NCBI RefSeq assembly: GCF_014650035.1
Contig: NZ_BMUE01000001.1
Coordinates: 496,001-560,000 of the forward strand
Source of the DNA: Streptomyces lucensis JCM 4490
Lineage (GTDB): Bacteria; Actinomycetota; Actinomycetes; Streptomycetales; Streptomycetaceae
Direction of reading: 5' to 3'
DNA length: 64,000 bases
Of the stretch, positions 55,613 to 64,000 are shown one piece after another. Made by a program: the position numbers and the translations under genes. The stretch's first letter is position 1; each line of letters starts with the position of its first letter. The notes beneath the pieces were generated by a model, which was not told the origin of the DNA, made no database searches, and worked only from the letters and a program-made list of their open reading frames with translations.

Positions 55613-57370
55613 TTACTTCTTGGCGTACAGCTTGCAGAGCGCGATGCAGGTGTTGCCGGCGTCGAACACGACGTTGCCGACCTTCGAGCCGTGCATCCAG
55701 TTGCGGATGGAGTGGTAGTCCGGGACCACGGCCGCCAGCTCCATGATCTGACGGTCGACCTTGCCCCAGGCCTTGTTGGCCTCCTCCGGGTCCGCGATCT
55801 TCGCGGCGGCGTCGATCGCCTTGTTGACGCTCGGGTCGTTCAGCTGGGCGTAGTTGCTGCGGCCGTCGCCGATGTTCTTGCCGCTCCAGCAGGGGTAGAA
55901 GACCGAGTAGCCGTTCGGCCAGTCCGGGCTCCAGCCGGCGGCGAACAGGTCGAAGTCGTTGTCGACCTTGCCGATCTGCGTGTAGAACGTCGACTTGTCG
56001 ACCTGCTTGTTGACGACCTGGAAGCCGGCGGCCTCCAGCGCGTTCTTGATCGCGACGGCGGACTTCACCGCGTTGTCGGAGTGCTGGTAGGCGATGACCA
56101 GCTTCTGGCCGAGCTTGCCGGCCTCCTTCAGCAGGGCCTTGGCCTTGGCGGGGTCGCCACCGGGCTTCTTGTCCACGCCGTAGAGGTCGAACTTCTCGTA
56201 ACCGGGCGTCACCGGGCTGAGGATGGTGGTGGCCAGCTCGCTGGTGGCCTTGCCGCCGCGGATGGTCTGCAGCTGCTGGTGCGGCCACGCCCAGTTGATA
56301 GCCTGGCGGACCTTGACGTCCTTGACCCGGGTCATGTTGATCGGCCAGTAGTAGGTGACCGTGTCGACCTGGGTGAGGACGCGCTCCTTGTACTTCGCGT
56401 TGGTGAGGACCTGCGCGATGCGCTCCGGGGCGACCTCGTTGAAGATCGACATCGTGTACTGGTCGTTCCCCTTGTCCGCCATGTAGCGGTCGGTGGAGGC
56501 GATCAGCTCGAAGCCGAACTGGAAGACGTACTTGTCCGGGTAGGCGTTGCGGATCGGGTCCGTCGCGGCGTCCCAGTGCTCGTTGCGCACGTAGGTGAGC
56601 GACTTGCCGATCTTGCGGTCACCGATCTTGTAGGGGCCGCAGGAGAACGGGCGCTTGTCGTACTTCTCCTTGGTGTCGTGCTTCTTCGGCACCAGGGAGT
56701 AGCCGCGCATCGCGAGGGTGTAGTTGAAGTCCGTGCGGGCTTCGGTGAGGTGGAACGTGATGGTCTTGCCGGAGATCTCGAGCGAGTCGAGGTGCTTGCC
56801 GCTGTAGGGGCCCTTGTACTTGTCGCCGCCGACCAGCCACTGCTGCACGTAGCGCGGGCCCTCGGTGACGAAGCTCGCGAAGAGACGCTCGAAGGTGTGG
56901 CGGAGGTCGTCCATGGAGACCTCGGCGCCGTCCTCCCACTTGATGCCGTCCTTGAGGGTGAACGACCAGGTCTTGCCGCCGTTCTTCATGGTGCCGGCGT
57001 CGGTGGCCGCGTCGCCGACGAGGGTGCAGTTGCCCTTGTCGTCGATCTTGTAGCCGGTCAGACCACGCATGATCGGGACGGTGATGGCGCCCTCGGTCGA
57101 GACGTAGATCTGGGCCGGGTCCATGTGGTCCATGTCGAACTGGTCGAGCGAGTAGATCGTCCCGCCCTTGACGGCGCCCTTGACCTCGGGGGCCGGACCC
57201 GCCGAGTCGGCCTTGGTGCCGACCGGGATGTTGACGGCCTCGGACTTGCTGACCGACGGCACGTTGTCGCGGGAGCCCTTGGAGTCGCTGCTGCTGCAGG
57301 CGCTCAGCACCGAGGTGGAGGCTGCCGCCACACCAGTGGCGATCAGGAAGTTTCTACGAGAAAAGGACAT
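55613..57370 (-). CDS. Oligopeptide-binding lipoprotein, Tat-type signal (bldKB paralogue)
   Basis: A 585-residue family 5 binding protein. The N-terminus MSFSRRNFLIATGVAAAST has twin arginine and ends in the lipobox LSAC, so it looks Tat-dependent, unlike the Sec-type signal of the BldKB-like protein. Body: GKTWSFTLKDGIKWEDGAEVS and DVKVRQAINWAWPH. This difference suggests the duplicate has a folded or different ligand handling. ATG 57370. Confidence 0.85.
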   Translation of the reverse strand: MSFSRRNFLIATGVAAASTSVLSACSSSDSKGSRDNVPSVSKSEAVNIPVGTKADSAGPAPEVKGAVKGGTIYSLDQFDMDHMDPAQIYVSTEGAITVPIMRGLTGYKIDDKGNCTLVGDAATDAGTMKNGGKTWSFTLKDGIKWEDGAEVSMDDLRHTFERLFASFVTEGPRYVQQWLVGGDKYKGPYSGKHLDSLEISGKTITFHLTEARTDFNYTLAMRGYSLVPKKHDTKEKYDKRPFSCGPYKIGDRKIGKSLTYVRNEHWDAATDPIRNAYPDKYVFQFGFELIASTDRYMADKGNDQYTMSIFNEVAPERIAQVLTNAKYKERVLTQVDTVTYYWPINMTRVKDVKVRQAINWAWPHQQLQTIRGGKATSELATTILSPVTPGYEKFDLYGVDKKPGGDPAKAKALLKEAGKLGQKLVIAYQHSDNAVKSAVAIKNALEAAGFQVVNKQVDKSTFYTQIGKVDNDFDLFAAGWSPDWPNGYSVFYPCWSGKNIGDGRSNYAQLNDPSVNKAIDAAAKIADPEEANKAWGKVDRQIMELAAVVPDYHSIRNWMHGSKVGNVVFDAGNTCIALCKLYAKK

Positions 57371-57450
57371 GCTGAGCCTGCCTAGAAGGTTGATCGGAAC
57401 AGACGGGACCAGCCGGGTGTCACCGCCCCGGGCCGGGTGGTACTGCGTTG

Positions 57451-58479
57451 TTACCGCTTCGACTTCGGGTCGAGAGCGTCGCGCACGGAGTCGCCGAGCA
57501 GATTGAAGGCGAGGACGAAGATCACCATGGCGAGGCCCGGGAAGAGCATGAAGGTGATGTCCTCGGTGTAGAACGTGGCGCCGCGGCCGATCATCACGCC
57601 CCAGTCGGGAGTGGGGTCGGTGACGCCGACACCGAGGAAGGCCAGTCCCGCCTCGGCGGTCACGTACGCCGGCAGCATCAGCGTGGACTGGATGATGATC
57701 GGAGTCCACAGGTTGGGCAGCAACTCCTTGAACACGATGCGCATCGGAGACGCGCCCGTGACCTTCGCCGCCTCGACGAACTCGCGCTCACGCAGGCCGA
57801 GTACCTGGCCGCGCAGCAGACGGGCGATGGACGCCCAGCCGAAAGCGGCCAGCACGACGATCAGGGAGAAGACGATCAGCGAGGTCGGGGTGTTGTCGTC
57901 CGGATTGACGAAGATGCCGTAGACGACCGGCATGAAGGCGATGAAGAAAAGCGTGGACGGGAACGAGAGCAGGATGTCGATGACCCGGCCGACGAGGTAG
58001 TCGGTCTTGCCGCCCAGGTAGCCGGCCGTGACGCCGATCACGACGCCGACCACCGTGGTGAGGATCGTGGCCGCCGCCGCGATGCCCAGGGAGTTCCGGA
58101 TCGCGTACAGCAGGAACGTGAACACGTCCCGGCCGAGCTGGGGCTCGATGCCGAACCAGAACTCGGAGCTCATGCCGCCGTTGGGACCGGCGGGGTACGC
58201 GAACGCGTCGAGCAGGTCTGGGCGGTCGCTCGCGTAGGTGGTGTACGGGTCCTTGCCGTACAGCTTGGCTATGAGCGGTGCCGCGAGCCCGATCACGAAG
58301 AAGAAGATCACGATGCACGCCGATATGACGCCCGTCCGGTCACGCTTGAAGCGCTTCCAGGCCAGTCGCCCGGGGGAGCGCCCCTCGCTGCCCTTCGGGT
58401 CGCCGGAAGTGGTCGACTTCACGACGGACTCGTCGGTCACCTCAAGGGGGACGGCCGCAGATGGAGTTGGGAGGGTCAT
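57451..58479 (-). CDS. Oligopeptide ABC importer permease, DppC type (bldKA paralogue)
   Basis: A 342-residue permease. The start of the membrane part, EGRSPGRLAWKRFKRDRTGV, is nearly the same as in the BldKA-like protein. EAA loop EAAKVTGASPMRIVFKELLPN. First gene of the inverted operon, 80 bp before the binding-protein gene. Confidence 0.87.
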   Translation of the reverse strand: MTLPTPSAAVPLEVTDESVVKSTTSGDPKGSEGRSPGRLAWKRFKRDRTGVISACIVIFFFVIGLAAPLIAKLYGKDPYTTYASDRPDLLDAFAYPAGPNGGMSSEFWFGIEPQLGRDVFTFLLYAIRNSLGIAAAATILTTVVGVVIGVTAGYLGGKTDYLVGRVIDILLSFPSTLFFIAFMPVVYGIFVNPDDNTPTSLIVFSLIVVLAAFGWASIARLLRGQVLGLREREFVEAAKVTGASPMRIVFKELLPNLWTPIIIQSTLMLPAYVTAEAGLAFLGVGVTDPTPDWGVMIGRGATFYTEDITFMLFPGLAMVIFVLAFNLLGDSVRDALDPKSKR

Positions 58480-58948
58480 GGTGCTCCTGGCCCAAGGGGT
58501 CTGATGACTCCGCAGGGCACTCCCCTACGGGCTACGCCGGACTTTTTCAACGCAATTCATTCAAGGTCAATAAATTCTCGGCCGCCTTGGTTGCGTCTTT
58601 ACCTTCTTTGCTCGTACTTGACCATTCCGTAGCTACGCGGGTAGTGCGCTGTAATCAATCCGTGCTTCACATCGGACTAACCGGACCAATCGGGCAACGA
58701 GTTCGATATGCGGACGGTGGTGTGTCGGAATGCGTACATCAGGACGTCTCAATCCAACGTTTCGGCATCGTTGTCCGAAGATCTATTGCACTCGTCGCGC
58801 AAGATCACGGAGGTGCCTCCACGGGGACCGCCTCCGTTTGGGTGACCTCTCCCTCCAATGGCCCCCCGATCGGACGGTGTGCGTGCTTCGCGCGCGGTAT
58901 GGGTCGATATGACCGGTACTGGATCAGCGCTCACGGAGGAGACACGCC
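58480..58948. promoter_or_regulatory. Divergent promoter region between two importer operons (469 bp)
   Basis: No gene seen. The sequence is clearly AT-richer than the genes and must hold the promoters of both operons. Minus-strand TTGAAA (58549-58544) with TAGGGG 17 bp on is a possible promoter of the inverted operon. Nothing firm on the other strand. Confidence 0.5.
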
Positions 58949-60583
58949 ATGGGTGGAGTCACACACGCCCGATGGGCCGCCGGCGCGGTGGTGGTGGCAC
59001 TCGCGGCCACGGGCTGCGGGGGCGGCTCGGGCGGCGGCTACGGCGGCGGCAGCGGCGACGGAGTGCTCAGCTCCTCCTGGGGCGACCCGCAGAACCCCCT
59101 GGAGCCGGCCAACACCAACGAGGTGCAGGGCGGCAAGGTCCTCGACATGATCTTCCGGGGCCTGAAGAAGTACGACCCGAGGACCGGCAAGGCCCAGGAC
59201 TGGCTCGCCCGGTCGATCGACACCAAGGACTCGCAGAACTTCACCGTCAGGGTCAAGGACGGCTGGACCTTCTCGAACGGCGAGAAGGTGACCGCCCGGT
59301 CCTTCGTCGACGCCTGGAACTACGGGGCGAGCCTGCGCAACAACCAGAAGAACGCCTACTTCTTCGGCTACATCGACGGGTACGACAAGGTCCACCCCGC
59401 CGGCGGCGCACAGAGCGCCGACACCCTGTCCGGGCTGAAGGTGGTGGACGACCACACCTTCACCGTCAGGCTCAACCAGAAGTTCTCCGGCTTCCCCGAC
59501 ACCCTCGGCTACGCCGCCTTCGCCCCGCTGCCCCGCATCTTCTACACCGACCACGCGGCCTGGCTGAAGCGGCCCGTCGGCAACGGCCCCTACGCCGTCG
59601 AGTCCTACACCAGGGGCTCGCAGATGAACCTGAGGAAGTGGGACGCCTACCCCGGCGCGGACAAGGCGCAGAACGGCGGCGTGACCCTCAAGGTCTACAC
59701 CGACAACAACACCGCCTACACCGACCTGATGGCCGGCAACCTCGACCTCGCCGACGACATCCCCGCGGCCCAGCTGAAGAACGTCAGGAGCGACCTGGGC
59801 GACCGCTACATCAACACGCCCGCCGGCATCATCCAGACCCTCGCCTTCCCGTACTACGACAAGGCGTGGAACAAGCCGGGGGCGGAGAAGGTCCGCACCG
59901 GCCTGTCCATGGCGATCAACCGCGAGCAGATCACCGAGCGGATCTTCGACCGGACCCGGACCCCGGCCACCGACTGGACCTCACCCGTCCTCGGCACGGC
60001 CGGCGGCTTCAAGGCGGGCCTGTGCGGCCCGGCCTGCCAGTACGACCCCGCCCGGGCCAAGAAGCTGGTCAAGGAGGGCGGCGGCATCCCCGGCGGCCAG
60101 GTCAGGATCACCTACAACGCCGACACGGGCTCGCACCGGGAGTGGGTGGACGCCGTGTGCAACTCCATCAACAACGCCCTCGGCGACAGCAGGGCCTGCG
60201 TGGGCAACCCGGTCGGCACCTTCGCCGACTACCGCAACCGGATCGGGCAGCACGAGTTGCGCGGCCCCTTCCGGGCCGGCTGGCAGATGGACTACCCGCT
60301 CATCCAGAACTTCCTGCAGCCGCTCTACTACACGAACGCCTCCTCCAACGACGGCAAGTGGTCCGACCCGGACTTCGACGATCTCGTCGACCAGGCCAAC
60401 GCCCAGACCGACCCGGCCAAGGCGGTCTCCACCTTCCAGAAGGCCGAGGAGGTGGTCCGCGACAAGATGGCAGCCATTCCGCTCTGGTACCAGAACGGCA
60501 GCGCGGGCTACTCCGAGCGGCTGTCCCACGTGGCGCTCAACCCGTTCAGCGTCCCCGTGTACAACGAGATCAAGGTCGGCTGA
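58949..60583 (+). CDS. Oligopeptide-binding lipoprotein of third importer
   Basis: A 544-residue family 5 binding protein. The signal peptide ends in the lipobox ATGC (about 23), followed by a Gly-rich spacer. Body: TFSNGEKVTARSFVDAWNYG, AEKVRTGLSMAINREQITER, ending NPFSVPVYNEIKVG. In Streptomyces this is the first gene of an opp operon placed right of bldK (SCO5117-like, from memory). Confidence 0.88.
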   Translation: MGGVTHARWAAGAVVVALAATGCGGGSGGGYGGGSGDGVLSSSWGDPQNPLEPANTNEVQGGKVLDMIFRGLKKYDPRTGKAQDWLARSIDTKDSQNFTVRVKDGWTFSNGEKVTARSFVDAWNYGASLRNNQKNAYFFGYIDGYDKVHPAGGAQSADTLSGLKVVDDHTFTVRLNQKFSGFPDTLGYAAFAPLPRIFYTDHAAWLKRPVGNGPYAVESYTRGSQMNLRKWDAYPGADKAQNGGVTLKVYTDNNTAYTDLMAGNLDLADDIPAAQLKNVRSDLGDRYINTPAGIIQTLAFPYYDKAWNKPGAEKVRTGLSMAINREQITERIFDRTRTPATDWTSPVLGTAGGFKAGLCGPACQYDPARAKKLVKEGGGIPGGQVRITYNADTGSHREWVDAVCNSINNALGDSRACVGNPVGTFADYRNRIGQHELRGPFRAGWQMDYPLIQNFLQPLYYTNASSNDGKWSDPDFDDLVDQANAQTDPAKAVSTFQKAEEVVRDKMAAIPLWYQNGSAGYSERLSHVALNPFSVPVYNEIKVG

Positions 60584-60589
60584 GCCGCC

Positions 60590-61513
60590 ATGGGACGCTA
60601 CGTCGTCCGGCGACTGCTGCAGATGATCCCGGTCTTCATCGGCGCGACCCTGCTGATCTTCCTCATGGTGAACGTGATGGGCGACCCCATCGCCGGCCTG
60701 TGCGGGGAGCGGGCCTGCGACCCGGCGACCACCGCCCAGCTCGAGAAGGAGTTCGGCCTCGACAAGCCGCTCTGGCAGCAGTACCTGACCTACATGGGGA
60801 ACGTCTTCACCGGCGACTTCGGTACGGCGTTCAACGGCCAGCAGGTCACCGAGCTGATGGCGACGGCCTTCCCCGTCACCATCCGGCTCACCATCGTGGC
60901 CGTCCTCTTCGAGATCGTGATCGGCGTCACGCTGGGGGTCGTCACCGGCATGCGGCGCGGACGGCCCGTCGACACCTCGGTGCTCCTGGCCACCCTGGTG
61001 GTGATCTCCGTCCCCACCTTCGTCACCGGTCTGCTGCTCCAGCTCCTGCTCGGCGTGCAGTGGAAGTGGATCAAACCCTCCGTCTCGCCGGACGCCGCCC
61101 TCGGCGAGCTGATCGTGCCCGGGCTGGTCCTCGCCTCCGTCTCGCTCGCCTACGTCACCCGGCTCACCCGCACCTCCATCGCGGAGAACAAGCGGTCCGA
61201 CTACGTCCGCACGGCCGTCGCCAAGGGCCTGCCCCGGCACCGGGTCGTCACCCGGCACCTGCTGCGCAACTCCCTGATCCCGGTGATCACCTTCATCGGC
61301 ACCGACATCGGCGCGCTGATGGGCGGCGCGATCGTCACCGAGCGGATCTTCAACATCCACGGCGTCGGCTACCAGCTCTACCAGGGCATCCTGCGCCACA
61401 ACACCCAGACGGTCGTCGGCTTCGTGACCGTCCTCGTGCTGGTCTTCCTGGTCGCCAACCTGCTCGTGGACCTGCTCTACGCCGTACTCGACCCGAGGAT
61501 CCGCTATGCCTGA
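60590..61513 (+). CDS. Oligopeptide ABC permease, DppB type
   Basis: A 307-residue permease with six helices; EAA loop RTAVAKGLPRHRVVTRHLLRN. It starts 6 bp after the binding protein and overlaps the next permease by 8 bp, so the operon is tightly coupled. No hairpin lies between binding protein and permease here. Confidence 0.9.
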   Translation: MGRYVVRRLLQMIPVFIGATLLIFLMVNVMGDPIAGLCGERACDPATTAQLEKEFGLDKPLWQQYLTYMGNVFTGDFGTAFNGQQVTELMATAFPVTIRLTIVAVLFEIVIGVTLGVVTGMRRGRPVDTSVLLATLVVISVPTFVTGLLLQLLLGVQWKWIKPSVSPDAALGELIVPGLVLASVSLAYVTRLTRTSIAENKRSDYVRTAVAKGLPRHRVVTRHLLRNSLIPVITFIGTDIGALMGGAIVTERIFNIHGVGYQLYQGILRHNTQTVVGFVTVLVLVFLVANLLVDLLYAVLDPRIRYA

Positions 61514-62486
61514 ACAGCCGTACGAGCCCGAGCGCGCGGTCGCCGGCACCGGTATGGGCGGCGCGATGGACCTCGGCGCGAGCGAGGCCGTCACGCTGGA
61601 GCAGGGGCCGGGCGGGCCCGAAGGCACCGGCCCCGTCGGCCGCCCCCGCTCGCTGTGGTCCGACGCCTGGCGGGACCTGCGCCGCAACCCGGTCTTCATC
61701 GTGTCGGCGCTCGTCATCCTCTTCCTGGTCTTCATCTCGCTGTGGCCCTCGGCGATCGCCTCCGGCAGCCCCCTCACGTGCGACCTGGCCAAGGCCCAGG
61801 ACGGCCCGGGGCCGGGCGCGCCCTTCGGCTACGACGGCCAGGGCTGCAACGTCTACACGCGCACCGTCTACGGCGCCCGCACCTCCGTGACCGTCGGTGT
61901 GCTGGCCACGCTCGGGGTGGCCCTGCTCGGGTCGGTGCTCGGCGGGCTCGCCGGGTACTTCGGCGGGCTCCCGGACTCGGTCCTGTCCCGTGTCACCGAC
62001 ATCTTCTTCGCCATCCCGGTCGTCCTCGGCGGTCTCGTCCTGCTCTCCGTGGTGACCAGCAATACGGTCTGGCCGGTGATCGGGTTCATGGTGCTGCTCG
62101 GCTGGCCGCAGATCTCCCGCATCGCGCGCGGCTCGGTCATCACCGCCAAGCAGAACGACTACGTCCAGGCGGCCCGCGCCCTCGGCGCCTCCGACGCCCG
62201 CATCCTGCTCCGGCACATCGCCCCGAACGCCGTCGCGCCCGTGATCGTCGTGGCGACCATCGCGCTCGGCACGTACATCGCCCTGGAGGCGACCCTGTCC
62301 TACCTCGGCGTCGGCCTCAAACCGCCCAGCGTCTCCTGGGGCATCGACATCTCCGCCGCCTCGCCCTACATCCGCAACGCCCCGCACGCCCTGCTGTGGC
62401 CCTCGGGGGCGCTGGCGATCACCGTCCTGGCGTTCATCATGCTCGGCGACGCGGTCCGCGACGCCCTCGACCCGAAGCTGAGGTGA
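61506..62486 (+). CDS. Oligopeptide ABC permease, DppC type
   Basis: A 326-residue permease; polar N-terminal tail, helix at about 60-78, EAA loop QAARALGASDARILLRHIAPN, final helices. Overlaps the previous gene by 8 bp and ends 7 bp before the next ATPase. Confidence 0.9.
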   Translation: MPEQPYEPERAVAGTGMGGAMDLGASEAVTLEQGPGGPEGTGPVGRPRSLWSDAWRDLRRNPVFIVSALVILFLVFISLWPSAIASGSPLTCDLAKAQDGPGPGAPFGYDGQGCNVYTRTVYGARTSVTVGVLATLGVALLGSVLGGLAGYFGGLPDSVLSRVTDIFFAIPVVLGGLVLLSVVTSNTVWPVIGFMVLLGWPQISRIARGSVITAKQNDYVQAARALGASDARILLRHIAPNAVAPVIVVATIALGTYIALEATLSYLGVGLKPPSVSWGIDISAASPYIRNAPHALLWPSGALAITVLAFIMLGDAVRDALDPKLR

Positions 62487-62493
62487 CGGTGCC

Positions 62494-63471
62494 GTGCTGC
62501 TCGAAGTGCGCGACCTCCACGTGGAGTTCAGAACCCGGGACGGCGTCGCCCACGCCGTCAACGGCGTGAGCTACGAGGTCGACGCGGGTCAGACGCTGGC
62601 CGTGCTCGGCGAGTCCGGCTCCGGCAAGTCGGTGACCGCGCAGGCCGTGATGGGCATCCTTGACACGCCGCCCGGACGGATCACCGGCGGACGGATCCTC
62701 TTCCAGGGGCAGGACCTGCTCACCATCAGGGAGGAGGAGCGGCGCCGCATCCGGGGCGCCGGCATGGCGATGATCTTCCAGGACGCGCTGTCGGCCCTGA
62801 ACCCCGTCCTGTCGGTGGGGGACCAGCTCGGCGAGATGTTCGTCGTGCACCGGGGGATGTCGAAGAGGGACGCGCGGGCCAGGGCCGTGGAGCTGATGGA
62901 CCGGGTCCGCATCCCGGCCGCGGCGCAGCGGGTGCGCGACTATCCCCACCAGTTCTCCGGCGGCATGCGCCAGCGCATCATGATCGCCATGGCGCTCGCC
63001 CTGGAACCGGCGCTCGTCATCGCCGACGAGCCCACCACCGCACTGGACGTCACGGTCCAGGCCCAGGTCATGGACCTGCTCGCGGAGCTGCGGCGCGAGT
63101 ACCGCATGGGGCTGATCCTGATCACCCACGACCTGGGCGTGGTCGCGGACGTCGCCGACCGGATCGCGGTGATGTACGCCGGGAAGATCGTCGAGTCCGC
63201 GCCCGTGCACGACATCTACAAGGCGCCGGCCCACCCCTACACCCGCGGCCTGCTCGACTCCATCCCGCGCCTGGACCAGAAGGGGCGGGAGCTGTACGCC
63301 ATCAAGGGCCTGCCGCCGAACCTGACGCACATCCCGCCGGGCTGCTCCTTCCACCCGCGCTGCCCGATGGCCCGGGACGTCTGCCGCACCGACGTCCCCC
63401 CGCTGTACGAGGCCGGCGAGGCACGGGGCAGCGCCTGCCACTTCTGGAGGGAGTGCCTGCATGACCACTGA
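62494..63471 (+). CDS. Oligopeptide ABC ATPase, DppD type
   Basis: A 325-residue ATPase. Walker [12 protein letters not shown], signature FSGGMRQRI, Walker [15 protein letters not shown]-terminal GCSFHPRC. GTG start after GAGGTGACGG. Overlaps the next ATPase by 11 bp. Confidence 0.92.
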   Translation: MLLEVRDLHVEFRTRDGVAHAVNGVSYEVDAGQTLAVLGESGSGKSVTAQAVMGILDTPPGRITGGRILFQGQDLLTIREEERRRIRGAGMAMIFQDALSALNPVLSVGDQLGEMFVVHRGMSKRDARARAVELMDRVRIPAAAQRVRDYPHQFSGGMRQRIMIAMALALEPALVIADEPTTALDVTVQAQVMDLLAELRREYRMGLILITHDLGVVADVADRIAVMYAGKIVESAPVHDIYKAPAHPYTRGLLDSIPRLDQKGRELYAIKGLPPNLTHIPPGCSFHPRCPMARDVCRTDVPPLYEAGEARGSACHFWRECLHDH

Positions 63472-64000
63472 GCCGATCCTCCAGGTCAGCGGCCTCGTCA
63501 AGCACTACCCGCTGACCCGCGGCGTTCTGTTCAGGAAGCAGGTCGGCGCGGTGAAGGCGGTCGACGGCGTGGACTTCACCCTCGGCAGGGGCGAGACCCT
63601 CGGCATCGTCGGGGAGTCGGGTTGCGGCAAGTCGACCGTCGCCAAGCTGCTGTGCCACCTGGAGCGGCCGACGGCGGGCTCCATCCGATTCAAGGGCGAG
63701 GACATCACGAACCTGTCCGGCAGGGCCCTGAAGGCCGTGCGCCGCAACATCCAGATGGTCTTCCAGGACCCGTACACCTCCCTCAACCCCCGGATGACCG
63801 TGGGCGACATCGTCGGGGAGCCGTACGAGATCCACCCGGAGACGGCCCCCAAGGGCGACCGGCGGCGCAGGGTCCGGGACCTGCTGGACGTGGTCGGCCT
63901 CGACCCGGACTACGTCAACCGCTACCCGCACCAGTTCTCCGGCGGTCAGCGCCAGCGCATCGGAATCGCCCGCGGGCTGGCGCTGCGCCCCGAGGTCATC
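63461..64000 (+). CDS. Oligopeptide ABC ATPase, DppF type (cut by window end)
   Basis: The first 180 residues of an ABC ATPase whose end lies beyond the window. Walker A GESGCGKSTVAKL, Q loop FQDPYTSLNPRMTVG, signature FSGGQRQRIGIARGL. Completes a binding-protein/permease/permease/ATPase/ATPase importer. Confidence 0.9.
   Translation, partial: MTTEPILQVSGLVKHYPLTRGVLFRKQVGAVKAVDGVDFTLGRGETLGIVGESGCGKSTVAKLLCHLERPTAGSIRFKGEDITNLSGRALKAVRRNIQMVFQDPYTSLNPRMTVGDIVGEPYEIHPETAPKGDRRRRVRDLLDVVGLDPDYVNRYPHQFSGGQRQRIGIARGLALRPEVI

Overview
This window is high-GC actinobacterial chromosome, almost certainly Streptomyces. Evidence includes the extreme third-position GC bias, the WhiB-type regulator at the left edge, the SpoIIE/anti-sigma proteins, the SARP regulators, a TTA codon used sparingly, and a gene order (glpX, xseBA, ispH, ppgK, ychF, succinate dehydrogenase, typA, bldK, opp) that from memory follows the SCO5046-SCO5121 stretch of S. 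coelicolor. No tRNA, rRNA, CRISPR array or intact mobile element was found.

Left part, 1-8 kb, is core housekeeping: the end of a WhiB-like protein, fructose-1,6-bisphosphatase II (glpX), a DUF4245 protein, a nitroreductase, exonuclease VII (xseB/xseA), ispH, polyphosphate glucokinase, a DUF6542 membrane protein and the GTPase YchF. From 8.1 to 10.7 kb lies a small accessory patch with a PIN/ribbon-helix-helix toxin-antitoxin pair, two uncharacterised proteins and a Uma2-family nuclease. From 11 to 27 kb come a metallo-beta-lactamase-fold hydrolase, a Tat-exported SMP-30-like protein with a divergent MarR regulator, a GntR/UTRA regulator, a SPOR-like small protein, a Nudix hydrolase, an RsbW-like kinase, a large PAS-PAS-GAF-SpoIIE-kinase protein, a truncated TPM-family relative, a GH18-like membrane protein and a four-gene succinate dehydrogenase/fumarate reductase operon.

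Right part, 27-64 kb, is about peptides. It holds a lipoprotein solute-binding protein, typA, then a five-gene oligopeptide importer in the bldK order (permease, binding protein, permease, ATPase, ATPase). About 20 kb further on, a second importer with exactly the bldK order lies inverted, and a third (binding protein, two permeases, two ATPases) runs off the right edge.

Between bldK and its inverted copy sit two candidate ribosomal-peptide (RiPP-like) loci that I cannot assign to a known class. Locus 1 (38.6-41.1 kb) is a 46-residue peptide, an E1/ThiF-like adenylating enzyme with an N-terminal peptide-recognition-like region, and an M50-type membrane zinc protease. Locus 2 (47.5-51.6 kb) is a 27-residue peptide ending CCGTA, a second M50 protease of the same architecture carrying a TTA codon, a TPR protein and a flavin reductase. 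Each peptide gene is followed at once by a perfect 14-15 bp hairpin, as expected if the peptide is made in excess over its enzymes. Between them are a 1168-residue SARP-NB-ARC-TPR regulator, a small SARP, a methyltransferase and an IS5-family transposase remnant. The most interesting reading is that this is a peptide production, processing and import neighbourhood: small peptides made and trimmed by membrane proteases next to the importers able to take peptides back up. That link is inference from position only.
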